Part shown: positions 26,378 to 36,351 of the stretch, in pieces
How positions within the stretch are numbered: the stretch's first letter is position 1
How the letters are laid out: each line of letters starts with the position of its first letter
Assembly (NCBI RefSeq): GCF_000023025.1
Contig: NC_012997.1
Coordinates: forward strand, 2,167,125 to 2,231,124
Source of the DNA: Teredinibacter turnerae T7901
GTDB lineage: Bacteria > Pseudomonadota > Gammaproteobacteria > Pseudomonadales > Cellvibrionaceae
Direction of reading: 5' to 3'
Length of the DNA stretch: 64,000 nucleotides
Notes under the pieces: generated by a model
What the model saw: only the letters and a program-made list of their open reading frames with translations
The model's database searches: none
What the model was told of the DNA's origin: nothing
Program-made: the position numbers and the translations under genes

Positions 26378-28012
26378 CTAGCGCGCTTTGGTTACATCCA
26401 CAAACAATGTTAGCGATTGTCCTGGTTGCAAATATTTTCCAGGGTTCAGTTGGTTCCAGCGCAAGATATCATTCACATTAAGGCTGAATTTGCTCGCGAT
26501 GCGGCTGAGCGAGTCGCCTTTTCTAACCCGATAAGACACTTTTCGTATTACGCTCTTACTAGCCTGGAGGTTGGACGCGATCTCTTGAACCTCATCTAAC
26601 GTTGTCCAAATGGCTAACTTCTGGCCTGGATAGATGGGATCGGTCGGCGCCATGTTGTTCCAGCGCGCAATTTGACGCGGTGTAACATTGTACGTTTTGG
26701 CAATCTCCCAAAGACTATCGCCAGACGTTACCTGATGATCAACGCGAGTGCCGTCCGCGGTTTTGGCACTGGCACTGCGGCGGTTGTGCAGGCGTTGGGT
26801 CAGGCTTTGGCTGTAGTGTCGCGCGTCTGCGGAAGCGACCGGCACCATTAGCGTTTTACCCGCACGTATATTGTTGTTGGACAGGTCATTGATAGCGCGC
26901 AATGTCCGTACGCTGACATTGTATTTGGTCGCAATGGTGGACAAAGTATCTCCATTGCGGATCGTGTAGCGCTGCCATGTGACTCGATGGTCCGCGGGAA
27001 TCTGGGCCAGACCCGCTTGAAACGCTTCTGCACTGCTGAAGGGTACCAATAGGTGGTGGGGGCCATCTGGATCGGTGGCCCATCGGTTGAACGCCGGGTT
27101 AAGGTTGTACAGATCATCCATCTGCAGCCCAGCCAGATCGGCCGCTTGGGCGAGGTCGATCTGAGAGTCTGTATTAACGGCAACGAAGTAAGGTTGGTCG
27201 GGTATCGAGTGGAGATTTAAGCCGTACAGCTCCGGATTTTTTATCAGGATTGCCAAGGCGAGAAGCTTAGGCACATAGGCTTCGGTTTCGCGCGGCAAGT
27301 CGAGGTTCCAAAAATCGGTGGGTTTACCGCGCTTGCGGTTCTTACGGATCGCGCGCGAAACGTTGCCTGAGCCACTGTTGTATGACGCCAGGGCCTGCAG
27401 CCAGTCACCATCAAATCGCTTGTTAAGATTCTCTAGATACACGAGAGCTGCGTCGGTAGATGCGACTACATCGCGACGCCCGTCGTACCACCAGTTTTGC
27501 TTCAGCCCCAGCATTTTTCCGGTGCCTGGAACAAATTGCCATATCCCCGAGGCTCGCCCGTGCGAGTATGCAAATGGGTCGAATGCGCTTTCAACTATGG
27601 GGAGCAGTGCAAGCTCAGTCGGCAAGCCTTTGGCTTCAACTTGGTTCACAATGTGATACATGTAACGTTCGCCGCGCTGGGCTACGCGTTCCATATATTC
27701 GGGATGGCGCGCGTACCAGCGAAGCTGGGCGTCGATCCTGTCGTTATATTCAATCTGTAGCTGAAAGCCCGCGCGGATCCGATCCCACAGGTCGCCAGGC
27801 GTCGGTTCTGGCAGCGCAGAGTACTCTTGCTCCGTTAAGTCGTCGTCTGGCTCCGCCGCAAAAAACTCGAACTCGGGCTCCTCTGCGACATCTTGTCCAA
27901 CACCTGCGGTTTGCGTGGGTTTTACCGAAATGCCGGAGCATGCGCAAAGTAGGCTGAAAACGAAAATGGCCACCACAAAGCGGCCTGTATGGGGAAGGTA
28001 TCTAGCTGCCAT
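26378..28012 (-). CDS. mltD: Membrane-bound lytic murein transglycosylase D
   Basis: 544 aa. Cleaves the glycan backbone of peptidoglycan, giving 1,6-anhydromuropeptides. Lipoprotein signal at the N-terminus (lipobox LCAC, Cys25). The SLT domain spans about 110-250, with catalytic Glu141 in 'LLPIVESAFDPFA' and the 'SGIWQFVPGTGKMLGL' and 'ALASYNSGSGNV' family motifs. Three LysM repeats follow (about 345-390, 425-470, 490-540), each opening with a GD(T/S)L phrase. E. coli MltD has two LysM repeats, so three is slightly longer. Convergent with the HDOD gene. Confidence 0.95.
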   Translation of the reverse strand: MAARYLPHTGRFVVAIFVFSLLCACSGISVKPTQTAGVGQDVAEEPEFEFFAAEPDDDLTEQEYSALPEPTPGDLWDRIRAGFQLQIEYNDRIDAQLRWYARHPEYMERVAQRGERYMYHIVNQVEAKGLPTELALLPIVESAFDPFAYSHGRASGIWQFVPGTGKMLGLKQNWWYDGRRDVVASTDAALVYLENLNKRFDGDWLQALASYNSGSGNVSRAIRKNRKRGKPTDFWNLDLPRETEAYVPKLLALAILIKNPELYGLNLHSIPDQPYFVAVNTDSQIDLAQAADLAGLQMDDLYNLNPAFNRWATDPDGPHHLLVPFSSAEAFQAGLAQIPADHRVTWQRYTIRNGDTLSTIATKYNVSVRTLRAINDLSNNNIRAGKTLMVPVASADARHYSQSLTQRLHNRRSASAKTADGTRVDHQVTSGDSLWEIAKTYNVTPRQIARWNNMAPTDPIYPGQKLAIWTTLDEVQEIASNLQASKSVIRKVSYRVRKGDSLSRIASKFSLNVNDILRWNQLNPGKYLQPGQSLTLFVDVTKAR

Positions 28013-28139
28013 CTAAAAAAGGTCTATTCCGTGGACTTCTGAAACTGATTGTGAGACTCGCAAACGTCCACACAGTTCAAACTGTGCTTAGCGGGCGCCG
28101 AGTCTAATGCTTTGTGTTCTAAAAGACCAATAGGATCGA

Positions 28140-28925
28140 TCAAAAAATATCCTTCCATTGGCGCAATGCGGTAAAAGTTTGTAACCCGCTGGTCACTGTC
28201 TTTCCTGTGTGAGCTTCTATTTGCGTGATTACTTCAGGTTGGTCGCATCGCAGAAACGGGTTGATCTCCAGTTCTTTACCAACAGTTGTGGGCAGCGTTG
28301 TCGCCCCATTGAGGCGTTGCTCTTGCACTACGCCGGCATACTCTCGGATAAGCGTATTGCTGGGCTCGACAGCCTGAGCAAACCGCAAATTGGCCTGTGT
28401 GTACTCGTGAGTACAGTACAAAATAGTGTCTGCGGCCAGACGTTTGTATCTCTCCAGACTGTTGCAAAGTTGCTCTGCTGTACCCCCTAGCAACCTCCCG
28501 CAGCCAGCGCTGAATAAGGTATCGCCACAAAAAATTGCGGTACTGTTGTTGTGTTCGTCCGCGAGCAGGTAGGCAATGTGTTCCTCTGTGTGGCCGGGAG
28601 TGTGCCAAATTTGAAATTTCGCCATACCGTCCCAAAATTCGAGATGGTCACCCTCGGTGAGCGTTTGGGTAACCTGCGGCATCGCGCTTGATTCAGGGCC
28701 ATAAATGGGACAGGGGAAATGTTCCTGCAGTTCGGGAATGCCGTCGACGTGGTCCCAGTGGCGGTGGGTCAGGAGTATCGCTGTTGCGCTCAACCCTCGC
28801 TCTTTGAGTACAGCAATCACTGGTGCTGCCTCACCGGGGTCTATCACCAGAGCGTTATTTCGATGTTCTATTATCCAGACGTAATTGTCGTGGAGCGTTG
28901 CCACGGGGAAGGTATTTACGCGCAT
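28140..28925 (-). CDS. gloB: Hydroxyacylglutathione hydrolase (glyoxalase II)
   Basis: 261 aa, normal length. Metallo-beta-lactamase fold with the dinuclear metal motif THRHWDH at residues 53-59, plus 'GHTEEHIAYL', 'CGDTLFSAGCGRLLGG' and 'CTHEYTQANLRFA'. It hydrolyses S-lactoylglutathione to lactate, the second step of methylglyoxal detoxification. GAGGA lies just before ATG 28925. Divergent from the methyltransferase gene, an arrangement shared with E. coli and Pseudomonas. Confidence 0.96.
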   Translation of the reverse strand: MRVNTFPVATLHDNYVWIIEHRNNALVIDPGEAAPVIAVLKERGLSATAILLTHRHWDHVDGIPELQEHFPCPIYGPESSAMPQVTQTLTEGDHLEFWDGMAKFQIWHTPGHTEEHIAYLLADEHNNSTAIFCGDTLFSAGCGRLLGGTAEQLCNSLERYKRLAADTILYCTHEYTQANLRFAQAVEPSNTLIREYAGVVQEQRLNGATTLPTTVGKELEINPFLRCDQPEVITQIEAHTGKTVTSGLQTFTALRQWKDIF

Positions 28926-29008
28926 TTAATCCTCAACTGCTACGAAAATGGTAAGTGAAGGGGTAGACTCTTGCTGCTTCATGATCACCATGTAATGTCA
29001 GAGGCTGT

Positions 29009-29866
29009 ATGTTACTGAGTCGTGCTAAACAAATTGTTGGATCCCGGCATAAAGTGCCGCCGCTTCGCCAGAGTTTGGCAGCATTAGCTGCGTGGTATGA
29101 AAGCCCATTAGGTCAAGCTGCATTGCAAGAACAGCAGCATATATTGCGCGACGAGCTCAGTTGCCTCTTTGGTTATCATCTCATGGAGTTGAGTATTGTG
29201 CCTTACGAGCGGCTGTCAGAACATAGTCGTATCAATCATCGTTTTTCCCTTTCGCCCGTGCATGTGCCCCCTCCACCCTGCGATGACGCCAGTTTGCGAG
29301 ATGTTCAGGGGTTGTCTGAGCTGGACGCATTACCGCTCGCGGATGAGAGCATCGATGTAACTATTTTGCACCATGTACTCGAATTCTCGCCGAACCCGCA
29401 TCAGGTACTGAAAGAGGCAGCGCGAGTTACCGTGCCGCGCGGGCACGTGATTATTTTTGCTTTCAACCCATTTTCGCTTGCTGGCTTGATGCAGATGGGC
29501 GCGCAGTTTTACAGCAAGCGTCCCATCTGGCAGCGGCGGGCGTTACGCGCTGGCAGAATTCGGGACTGGTTGGAGTTTCTTGATTTTTCGTGTTTGAGTT
29601 TGCGCTATTTGGGGCGCAACCTTCCGATCAATCATTCTCGCTATTTGAACAGCAGCCGATTTGTGGATCGTATTTTTAGTCGCTCGATCCCGCTTGGCTC
29701 GATGTATTATATTGTTGCGCGCAAAGATAAGGCTGGCCTTCAGCCCATCAAACCGGCCTGGGACAACAGTCGTTTTCTCGGTGTCGCGCCTATACCCAAG
29801 CGGTCAATGACCGCCAGAAGCAGTCAGTCTGCGGCGATATTACCATTCAGAAACAGAATTAAATAA
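29009..29866 (+). CDS. Class I SAM-dependent methyltransferase, YafS-like
   Basis: 285 aa. The methyltransferase core is recognisable from '[19 protein letters not shown]' and '[22 protein letters not shown]' (about 112-155). The SAM-binding glycine motif expected upstream is weak, and the family (E. coli YafS) has no proven substrate. Position between gloB and rnhA is the same as yafS in E. coli, which supports the assignment. The C-terminal 40 residues are basic and probably flexible. Confidence 0.85.
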   Translation: MLLSRAKQIVGSRHKVPPLRQSLAALAAWYESPLGQAALQEQQHILRDELSCLFGYHLMELSIVPYERLSEHSRINHRFSLSPVHVPPPPCDDASLRDVQGLSELDALPLADESIDVTILHHVLEFSPNPHQVLKEAARVTVPRGHVIIFAFNPFSLAGLMQMGAQFYSKRPIWQRRALRAGRIRDWLEFLDFSCLSLRYLGRNLPINHSRYLNSSRFVDRIFSRSIPLGSMYYIVARKDKAGLQPIKPAWDNSRFLGVAPIPKRSMTARSSQSAAILPFRNRIK

Positions 29867-29879
29867 ACAAGCTAATACA

Positions 29880-30323
29880 TTGAAAAAAATAGAGATATTT
29901 ACTGATGGGGCCTGTCGAGGCAACCCTGGGCCTGGCGGTTGGGGAGTATTGCTTCGCTACGGTGACAAAGAAAAAACACTTCATGGCGGGGAGCGTGACA
30001 CCACCAACAATCGAATGGAGTTGCGCGCAGCCATTGAAGGCTTGAGCGCGCTCAAGGAGCCCTGTGAAGTACGCTTGGTGACCGACTCACAATACGTACG
30101 CAAAGGCATCACCGAGTGGATAGCTAACTGGAAAAAACGTGGGTGGCGCACTGCAGCAAAAAAACCGGTGATGAACGTGGACCTCTGGCAGGCGCTGGAC
30201 ACGGCATGCGACCAGCACCAGATCACTTGGGAATGGGTCAAAGGTCACAGTGGTCATCGCGAAAACGAGATAGCGGACGAGCTTGCCAACCTGGGTATCG
30301 ATGAATTGAACGTGAGGCGTTAA
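29880..30323 (+). CDS. rnhA: Ribonuclease HI
   Basis: 147 aa. Degrades the RNA strand of RNA-DNA hybrids during replication and repair. The four catalytic acids are present: Asp9 ([11 protein letters not shown]), Glu47 (NNRMEL), Asp69 (VTDSQYV) and Asp133 (NEIADELA). The basic handle '[14 protein letters not shown]' is also present. The start is TTG at 29880 and no ATG fits the family N-terminus. It is followed immediately by dnaQ, the conserved pair. Confidence 0.96.
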   Translation: MKKIEIFTDGACRGNPGPGGWGVLLRYGDKEKTLHGGERDTTNNRMELRAAIEGLSALKEPCEVRLVTDSQYVRKGITEWIANWKKRGWRTAAKKPVMNVDLWQALDTACDQHQITWEWVKGHSGHRENEIADELANLGIDELNVRR

Positions 30324-31043
30324 GTGAGACAGATCGTATTAGATACAGAAACTACGGGCCTGGAGCCGGAGCAGGGGCACCGTATTATTGAAATCGGTTG
30401 TGTTGAGCTGTTCAACCGCAAGCTCACAGGCAAACACTTTCACCAGTACATTCGGCCCGACCGGGAAATTGACGAAGGGGCTATTGAAGTTCACGGAATT
30501 ACCAATGAATTTCTGGCGGACAAGCCAGTATTTGCGCAAATTGCGGATGATTTTCTGACCTTTATTGGCGATGCGGAACTGGTGATTCACAACGCACCGT
30601 TTGACGTCGGCTTTCTGGATCACGAGTTACGCCTCCTGAATCGCGGTTTGGCGCCAATCCGTGAACGCTGCGGTGTGCTAGACACGCTGGTTTACGCACG
30701 CAGGAAGCACCCAGGACAGAAGAATAACCTAGACGCTTTGTGCAAACGCTACATGGTCGACAATTCACAGCGTGATTTACATGGCGCTTTGTTGGACGCT
30801 GAAATTTTAGCCGATGTGTACCTCGCAATGACGGGCGGTCAAACGGCACTGGCGCTTGGTGGGCAGCAGGGCGATGGCTCTGGTGGCGACGGGGAGGAGC
30901 AGATTATCCGGCTATCGGCGGATCGTCCACGGCTAAAGGTCTTGCGTGCAAACGATGAGGAGATTGAAGCGCATAAAGCGAAGTTGGCGACTCTGGATAA
31001 GGCTTCGGGTGGCAACTGCTTGTGGCTCCAGCAGGAGCAGTAA
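30324..31043 (+). CDS. dnaQ: DNA polymerase III epsilon subunit (proofreading exonuclease)
   Basis: 239 aa, close to E. coli DnaQ (243). The 3'-5' exonuclease has ExoI 'DTETTGLEP' (Asp7, Glu9), ExoII 'HNAPFDVGFLDHEL' and ExoIIIepsilon 'HGALLDAEILADVYL'. The C-terminal tail (about 190-239) binds the alpha subunit. The start is GTG at 30324, directly after the rnhA stop, so the two are probably translationally coupled. Confidence 0.96.
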   Translation: MRQIVLDTETTGLEPEQGHRIIEIGCVELFNRKLTGKHFHQYIRPDREIDEGAIEVHGITNEFLADKPVFAQIADDFLTFIGDAELVIHNAPFDVGFLDHELRLLNRGLAPIRERCGVLDTLVYARRKHPGQKNNLDALCKRYMVDNSQRDLHGALLDAEILADVYLAMTGGQTALALGGQQGDGSGGDGEEQIIRLSADRPRLKVLRANDEEIEAHKAKLATLDKASGGNCLWLQQEQ

Positions 31044-31063
31044 GCAGGCTTAGAACGGTTTTT

Positions 31064-31097
31064 GGGTGTGCAGGAAGCGGTTGCTCCCTGCGCACCC
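31064..31097. terminator. Hairpin between convergent dnaQ and nhaB
   Basis: An 11-bp stem (GGGTGTGCAGG with CCTGCGCACCC, one G-T pair) with a 12-base loop. No proper T-run on the plus strand, while on the minus strand the stem is preceded rather than followed by useful sequence. Weak bidirectional terminator candidate. Confidence 0.4.
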
Positions 31098-31128
31098 GAG
31101 TAGAAATTATTAATGCGTTGTTGGGTGA

Positions 31129-32637
31129 TTAGCCCGCGGCTAGCTGGTATACCGCAATATAGCCGATCACGCTCAGTACAATAGTGTAGGGGAGTGCCAT
31201 CAACACCATCCGCCCGTAAGACAGCCGGATAAGTGGTGCGAGGGCGGAAGTCAGCAGGAACAAGAATGCGGCCTGGCCATTAGGCGTAGCCACGCTGGGC
31301 AGGTTGGTGCCGGTGTTAATTGCCACCGCGAGCAAATCAAAATGCTCGCGGCTGATATCCCCGGCAACAAGCGCGTTTTTCACCTCGGTAATGTATACCG
31401 TTGCGACGAATACGTTATCGCTGATCATTGACAAAAGGCCATTGGCAATAAAGAACATTGGCCCCTGCACGCTCTCATCCATGTGCAGCAGCATATGAGT
31501 GATTGGCTCAAAAAGATGCTGATCGTGAATAACGGCAACGACCGCAAAGAAAACTACCAGTAGTGCAGTAAAAGGAAGAGCCTCTTCGAACGCGTGACCA
31601 ATGCGGTGTTCTTCGGTGATACCGTTGAAACTGGTCAGTAAAATAATTACCAGCAGGCCGATAAGGCCGACTTCGGCCAGATGTAACGCCAGCGAAACCA
31701 TTAGCACAACACCGGCGAGCGCCTGAACAACCAATGCAGCAATGTCTCGATTGGTCCGTTTGCTGGTTTCCTGCTTGTCGAAATCCATCAGAATTGTGCG
31801 CACTTTATCCGGCAGCTGGGCGCCGTAACCGAAAATGCCGAGTTTTTCGACAGCGATACAGGTAACCAGCCCGCCGATTAAGGTCGGCATGGATACAGGT
31901 GCGACTTGCAAGAAAAACTCGACAAAGTTCCAGTCTGCCTGCTGAGCAATAAGCAGGTTTTGTGGCTCACCAACCAGGGTGCAAACTCCGCCTAAAGCAG
32001 TCCCCACCGCGCCGTGCATGATCAAGCTACGCAAAAAACTGCGAAACCCCTCCAGGTCTTCACGATTTGACGAGTCGACTTTGGAGTCATCGGTGTGGTC
32101 GTATTGATTGCTGCTCAAACCTCCACCAGATGCGAATTGGTGATAGACCGCGTAAAACCCTACGGCAACGGCTATAAGCACGGCAGTGACTGTAAGGGCA
32201 TCCAAAAACGCTGAAAGTACCGCGGCGACTAGAGAAAAGAGTAAGGAAAGTACGATTTTTGAACGAATACCGAGCAGTATTTTAGTAAATACATAGAGCA
32301 GTAAATCCTTCATAAAGTAGATGCCGGCAACCATGAAGATCAGCAGCAGGATAACTTCGAAGTTGGCTTCGGTTTCGTGAAAAACGCTCTCTGGGGAGGT
32401 CATACCCAGGATAACAGCTTCAATCGCGAGCAGGCCGCCAGGCTGCAACGGATAGCATTTGAGTGCCATCGCGAGAGTGAAAATGAACTCGAGAATCAGT
32501 ACCCAGCCTGCAATAAATGGGTCTATTGCGTAGACCACAGGATTGATGACCAAAAAGGCTAGAATCGTTGTTTTGTACCACGTACTTGACTGCCCCAAAA
32601 AGTTGTTAGCAAAGGCGGCAGGAAGGTTGGAACTCAT
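31129..32637 (-). CDS. nhaB: Sodium/proton antiporter NhaB
   Basis: 502 aa, the usual NhaB length, with about 12 hydrophobic segments. Inner-membrane exchanger that expels Na+ using the proton gradient. Family phrases seen: '[20 protein letters not shown]' near the N-terminus, '[11 protein letters not shown]', and '[19 protein letters not shown]' near the C-terminus. AAGGAAA lies upstream of ATG 32637. A marine or saline lifestyle fits but does not follow from this gene alone. Confidence 0.96.
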   Translation of the reverse strand: MSSNLPAAFANNFLGQSSTWYKTTILAFLVINPVVYAIDPFIAGWVLILEFIFTLAMALKCYPLQPGGLLAIEAVILGMTSPESVFHETEANFEVILLLIFMVAGIYFMKDLLLYVFTKILLGIRSKIVLSLLFSLVAAVLSAFLDALTVTAVLIAVAVGFYAVYHQFASGGGLSSNQYDHTDDSKVDSSNREDLEGFRSFLRSLIMHGAVGTALGGVCTLVGEPQNLLIAQQADWNFVEFFLQVAPVSMPTLIGGLVTCIAVEKLGIFGYGAQLPDKVRTILMDFDKQETSKRTNRDIAALVVQALAGVVLMVSLALHLAEVGLIGLLVIILLTSFNGITEEHRIGHAFEEALPFTALLVVFFAVVAVIHDQHLFEPITHMLLHMDESVQGPMFFIANGLLSMISDNVFVATVYITEVKNALVAGDISREHFDLLAVAINTGTNLPSVATPNGQAAFLFLLTSALAPLIRLSYGRMVLMALPYTIVLSVIGYIAVYQLAAG

Positions 32638-33083
32638 GGTGTTTTCCTTACTCGTTAGTTTTGTTGGCGCTTAAAGCGCCTCCACTTATTCAATGAAGGA
32701 TAGCTCAAGAATCCTAATGAATATTCTGCGCTGCAGTAACAGGAAGCCCTGCACCCTATAGCAACGCTGTTACGAATGAGTGTCATTATGCGGGAACTAA
32801 AAATGACCCAGTTGGGACTAAAAATCAAGCTTTTTCAGAGACTTAGCGATACTTGTTGAGCGATTTGTAACCATCTGGCTGCAGTCACAGTGCCGCGTTC
32901 TACGCTAAATGGCATGTAAAATTGATTTTTTCTGTGAAGGATTCAAGACTTTTACTTAAGGATCAGTGGTAACTACAAGAAAAGTAAAGATTTTTTGTCA
33001 ATCCGTATTATACTTGTTGGACTGTTTTTGCTAAAAACGCCGATCTTTAAACCTTTCAAGGCCAGGCTCAGGACACCGAACAC
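32638..33083. promoter_or_regulatory. Divergent promoter region nhaB/fimL with paired direct repeats
   Basis: 446 bases without a gene. It holds the palindrome GGCGCTTAAAGCGCC (32666-32680), close to nhaB. It also holds two copies of GGGA(A)CTAAAAATSA, at 32792-32806 and 32814-32827, whose starts are 22 bases apart, about two helical turns. A TATTATACT box near 33007-33015 may be the fimL -10 region. No experimental meaning is known for the repeats. Confidence 0.45.
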
Positions 33084-34808
33084 GTGAATTCATTGGATGC
33101 TGTAAACTTTCAGTCGCTCAACATGGTACGCGACGAACTCGTCGCCACCATTGAGGACTCTGCGCGAAATCTTGAGATATTCGTAAACGACGGTGAAGAC
33201 TCGGACAGTTTGCAAAATTGCATCAACGGAATCCGTCAGATAGTCGGCATTCTCAGGCTGATACAATTTCGTGGTGCATGCACGCTCGCAGAGGAACTTC
33301 TGCTCACGGCCACCGACATCTCGCCTGGTAACAGCGGGCCTGCATTCGAAAAAACCATTGAGGTTATCTCTAACACGTTTTTTGTGCTGACACGCTACCT
33401 GGAATACATTCAGCAAGTGGAACGCAAGGTGCCAGTATTGCTGATCCCGCAGATAAACGAACTGCGTAAACTGCGATCCGAACCTGCAGTATCCGAATGC
33501 TTTTTCTTTCAGTTGGACTTGTCTGCGACGCCGGATTTACCCGCGATTGAGCCCCTGGCCACCAATGGTGAGCCTTTCACAACCGTCATCAGACGACTGA
33601 GGCATATGTACCAGATAGGGCTGCTGGGGCTTGTGCGCGAAAAGCAGGTGAAGAATTCTCTCGCGCTTATGCGCCGTGCAATGATCCGCATTCAGCGGGT
33701 GAGTGCACCGCGGCCTCTTACCCAGTTATGGTGGTACTCCAACTTGTTGCTGGACGCGATGATGACCGAGAACATGGCATTGCTCGAGTCCCGCAAGCTG
33801 CTGTTTGGACGTATTGATCGGGTTTTACGGCAAGTGGTGTCTTCCGGGGAGTCTGCACTGGAAGCGACTCCGCCGCGTGCGTTGGTAAAAGAGCTGATTT
33901 ATCTGATTGCACTGTCGGGCAAAAAAACAGATGAGATGTCGCGTGTGCTCAGTGCTTACGGTATTAATGATTTTGCCTACAACGACAAAGATCTTGGCAG
34001 CGAGCGAGATGCATTGAATGGCCCCAGTGCGCATACGGTAATGTCATTGGCGAAAGTGCTGCAAACCGAGCTTACCCAGACTAAGAAAGTACTTGAGGCC
34101 GCTGCACAGAGCGAAAGTCAGCGCATCGATGACCTCGATGAGTTCATTGGCAACCTTCATAAAATCGCAGAGATCCTAAGCATTGTTGGTCTCGTGTCGC
34201 CAAGCAACATATTAAAAGACGAAATAAAGCGTATCCAGCTTTGGAAGCTGCAAGAGGACGGCCCGAGCTCAGCAGATCTTACCGATGTTGCTAACACACT
34301 GCTGTATCTCGACAGCGCAGTGTCTGCATTAGAGCACGCGAAACTTTCGGATGAAAAGCTCGCAGAGGCAAACCGCGTTGCACAGCAGGAAATCATTGCC
34401 TCCAGTGAATTGAGCGAAGCAGGTAAAATTGTTATTGAGGAGTGCGAGGCCGGGCTCTCGCTGACCAAGCGCGCACTTAGCTCGTTTGCCGATTCCAACT
34501 ACGACACCGGTCATATCCGAAATATTGCCAAAACGCTGAACACCGTTCGCGGCGGTATGATCATGTTGAAAAAGGAAAAGGCTGCAGCGCTCCTTGCCCG
34601 CTGCGTGGACTTTGTCGATACCGTACTAATGGATCAAGACCCTCCCGTCGCGCTGAAAGAGATGCTCGAAACTTTTGCCGATGCGATAGTCTCCATCGAG
34701 TATTATCTTGATTCCGCCAGTAACAGCTTAAAAATGGACGAGTCTGTACTCAAGCTGGCCGAAGAAAGTCTCGACGCATTGGGCCTTGCGATTGAAGGAG
34801 AGGCCTGA
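33084..34808 (+). CDS. fimL: FimL-like scaffold protein for type IV pilus/cAMP signalling
   Basis: 574 aa, almost entirely helical, without membrane segments. The first 130 residues resemble the Hpt-like N-terminal region of ChpA/PilL, but the phosphotransfer histidine context is absent. P. aeruginosa FimL (about 557 aa) has the same make-up: it lacks phosphoacceptor His and links the Chp chemosensory system to adenylate cyclase and twitching motility. Position between nhaB and nudC, as I recall it in Pseudomonas, supports the name. No pilus genes are in this window. Confidence 0.78.
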   Translation: MNSLDAVNFQSLNMVRDELVATIEDSARNLEIFVNDGEDSDSLQNCINGIRQIVGILRLIQFRGACTLAEELLLTATDISPGNSGPAFEKTIEVISNTFFVLTRYLEYIQQVERKVPVLLIPQINELRKLRSEPAVSECFFFQLDLSATPDLPAIEPLATNGEPFTTVIRRLRHMYQIGLLGLVREKQVKNSLALMRRAMIRIQRVSAPRPLTQLWWYSNLLLDAMMTENMALLESRKLLFGRIDRVLRQVVSSGESALEATPPRALVKELIYLIALSGKKTDEMSRVLSAYGINDFAYNDKDLGSERDALNGPSAHTVMSLAKVLQTELTQTKKVLEAAAQSESQRIDDLDEFIGNLHKIAEILSIVGLVSPSNILKDEIKRIQLWKLQEDGPSSADLTDVANTLLYLDSAVSALEHAKLSDEKLAEANRVAQQEIIASSELSEAGKIVIEECEAGLSLTKRALSSFADSNYDTGHIRNIAKTLNTVRGGMIMLKKEKAAALLARCVDFVDTVLMDQDPPVALKEMLETFADAIVSIEYYLDSASNSLKMDESVLKLAEESLDALGLAIEGEA

Positions 34809-34853
34809 TAGCAGTTGTAATGAGTCCTTGCCGATTCAGGGCTCGCAGGCGAA

Positions 34854-35648
34854 GTGGGAGTGGCTGTGCACACTATCGTAATCGATGCAAATTATCAGGT
34901 CTTGGTAAAGTCTGGGAATAAACCTACCGTATTCCATGATAGCTCGCTTACTCAGGCAGTCGATGCACAGCTGTTGCATCGCTTGCATTTGGGGGCACCC
35001 GGTGGCGACCTTACTGTTGTGCAGCTGGATGCAGACCTGTCATCTGCATTGCCGGGGTTCGAACTAGCGAGCTTGCGGTCTCTGCTGGTACCGCTTGAAG
35101 AGAGTGCTTTTCAATGGCTCGGGCGCGGTATACAGCTCTGTCGCTGGCAAACAGAACACCGATTTTGTGGTAAGTGCGGGAGTCCTACAGAGCCCAGCGC
35201 TACGGACGAGGCGCTCGTGTGTCCTAGTTGCGAACTAAGTTTCTATCCCAAAATCTCCCCGTGCGTTATTGGCCTGATCGAGAATGGCGACCACTGCTTG
35301 CTTGCGCGCGGTGCGCGCCATCCGGAGGCAATGTTCAGCACAATAGCCGGTTTTATTGAAGCGGGTGAAAATGCAGAACAGGCTTTTGCACGCGAGGTAC
35401 AAGAAGAGGTCGGTGTCGTTGTAGAGGACATAACTTACTTGTATTCACAGCCATGGCCTTTTCCCGGCCAGCTGATGCTGGGATTTACCGCCAACTTCGC
35501 CGGCGGTGACATTAGCGTTGATGGAGAGGAAATTCTGGAAGCACATTGGTACCGCTACGACCAATTGCCTTTAATTCCGCCAGATAGTACGATCTCAGGC
35601 CGAATAATAAGAGACTTCGTGCGCCGCAAACAGTTTGCGACGCCATAG
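34854..35648 (+). CDS. nudC: NAD(H) pyrophosphatase / RNA decapping Nudix enzyme
   Basis: 264 aa. Hydrolyses NADH and removes NAD caps from RNA. A zinc ribbon has Cys105, Cys108, Cys123 and Cys126. The Nudix box GFIEAGENAEQAFAREVQEEVG occupies about 166-187. The NudC-specific motif SQPWPFP (198-204) is present, though the usual Ser two residues later is Gln here. GTG at 34854 is listed; in-frame GTG codons at 34860 and 34866 are equally possible, the last having GGGAG at better spacing. Confidence 0.94.
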   Translation: MGVAVHTIVIDANYQVLVKSGNKPTVFHDSSLTQAVDAQLLHRLHLGAPGGDLTVVQLDADLSSALPGFELASLRSLLVPLEESAFQWLGRGIQLCRWQTEHRFCGKCGSPTEPSATDEALVCPSCELSFYPKISPCVIGLIENGDHCLLARGARHPEAMFSTIAGFIEAGENAEQAFAREVQEEVGVVVEDITYLYSQPWPFPGQLMLGFTANFAGGDISVDGEEILEAHWYRYDQLPLIPPDSTISGRIIRDFVRRKQFATP

Positions 35649-35665
35649 CTGGAAACAATTGACCT

Positions 35666-36322
35666 ATGCTTTATAGCGCCTTCGCCGGCATAACCGTGTT
35701 TTTTGCCTTCATCACATTTTATATGGGGGTACGCCTTACCGGCCGGGCAGGGTGGCTTATTAGTTGGTTGCGCGGTACCGCAGCGCTGATGATGATGGCT
35801 CTTTGCGTACTTTTTGTACTCGCCGCTATCGATCTGTTCAGCTACAAGCAAGTTCTGAATAATCGAGTGCTGGGCAGTGTCAGTTTCAAAAAGCTGGAAG
35901 ATCAGCATTATATGGCGACACTCGTTTTTCTCAGAGACGGTCGCGAGCAGCAATTTGACTTGCGGGGTGATCAATGGCAGGTGGACGCACGACTGATTAC
36001 CTGGTCGGATTTTCTTACCATGCTTGGGGCGAAGCCTGGCTATCGTTTAGACAGGCTTAGTGGCCGCTACTATTCGCTTGAAGATGAACATCGCAGACCT
36101 CGCACGGTGCATCAGTTGTCTAGCAGCGAGTACGGCATGGACATATGGCATCTTGCACAGCAAACCGGTAATCACCTACCGATGATGGACGCCGTTTATG
36201 GGAGCGCAACTTATCTACCAATGGCGGACGGTGCGCTTTACGAAATCTCTCTCTCCAGCAGCGGCCTGGTCGCTAAACCGTTAAACGACGTGGCCAATCG
36301 GGCTGTCAGTCGCTGGAACTAA
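35666..36322 (+). CDS. Conserved membrane-anchored protein of unknown function between nudC and sohB
   Basis: 218 aa. Two hydrophobic helices (about 3-22 and 37-58) are followed by a soluble C-terminal domain rich in aromatic and charged residues, probably periplasmic. No enzyme motif is visible. Pseudomonas genomes carry a similar gene in this place, often labelled as a multidrug efflux protein; nothing here supports transport. It starts 17 bases after nudC and ends 29 before sohB, so the three may share a transcript. Confidence 0.75.
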   Translation: MLYSAFAGITVFFAFITFYMGVRLTGRAGWLISWLRGTAALMMMALCVLFVLAAIDLFSYKQVLNNRVLGSVSFKKLEDQHYMATLVFLRDGREQQFDLRGDQWQVDARLITWSDFLTMLGAKPGYRLDRLSGRYYSLEDEHRRPRTVHQLSSSEYGMDIWHLAQQTGNHLPMMDAVYGSATYLPMADGALYEISLSSSGLVAKPLNDVANRAVSRWN

Positions 36323-36351
36323 TCTCATTCTATTTCCCCGGAGCTTATATA

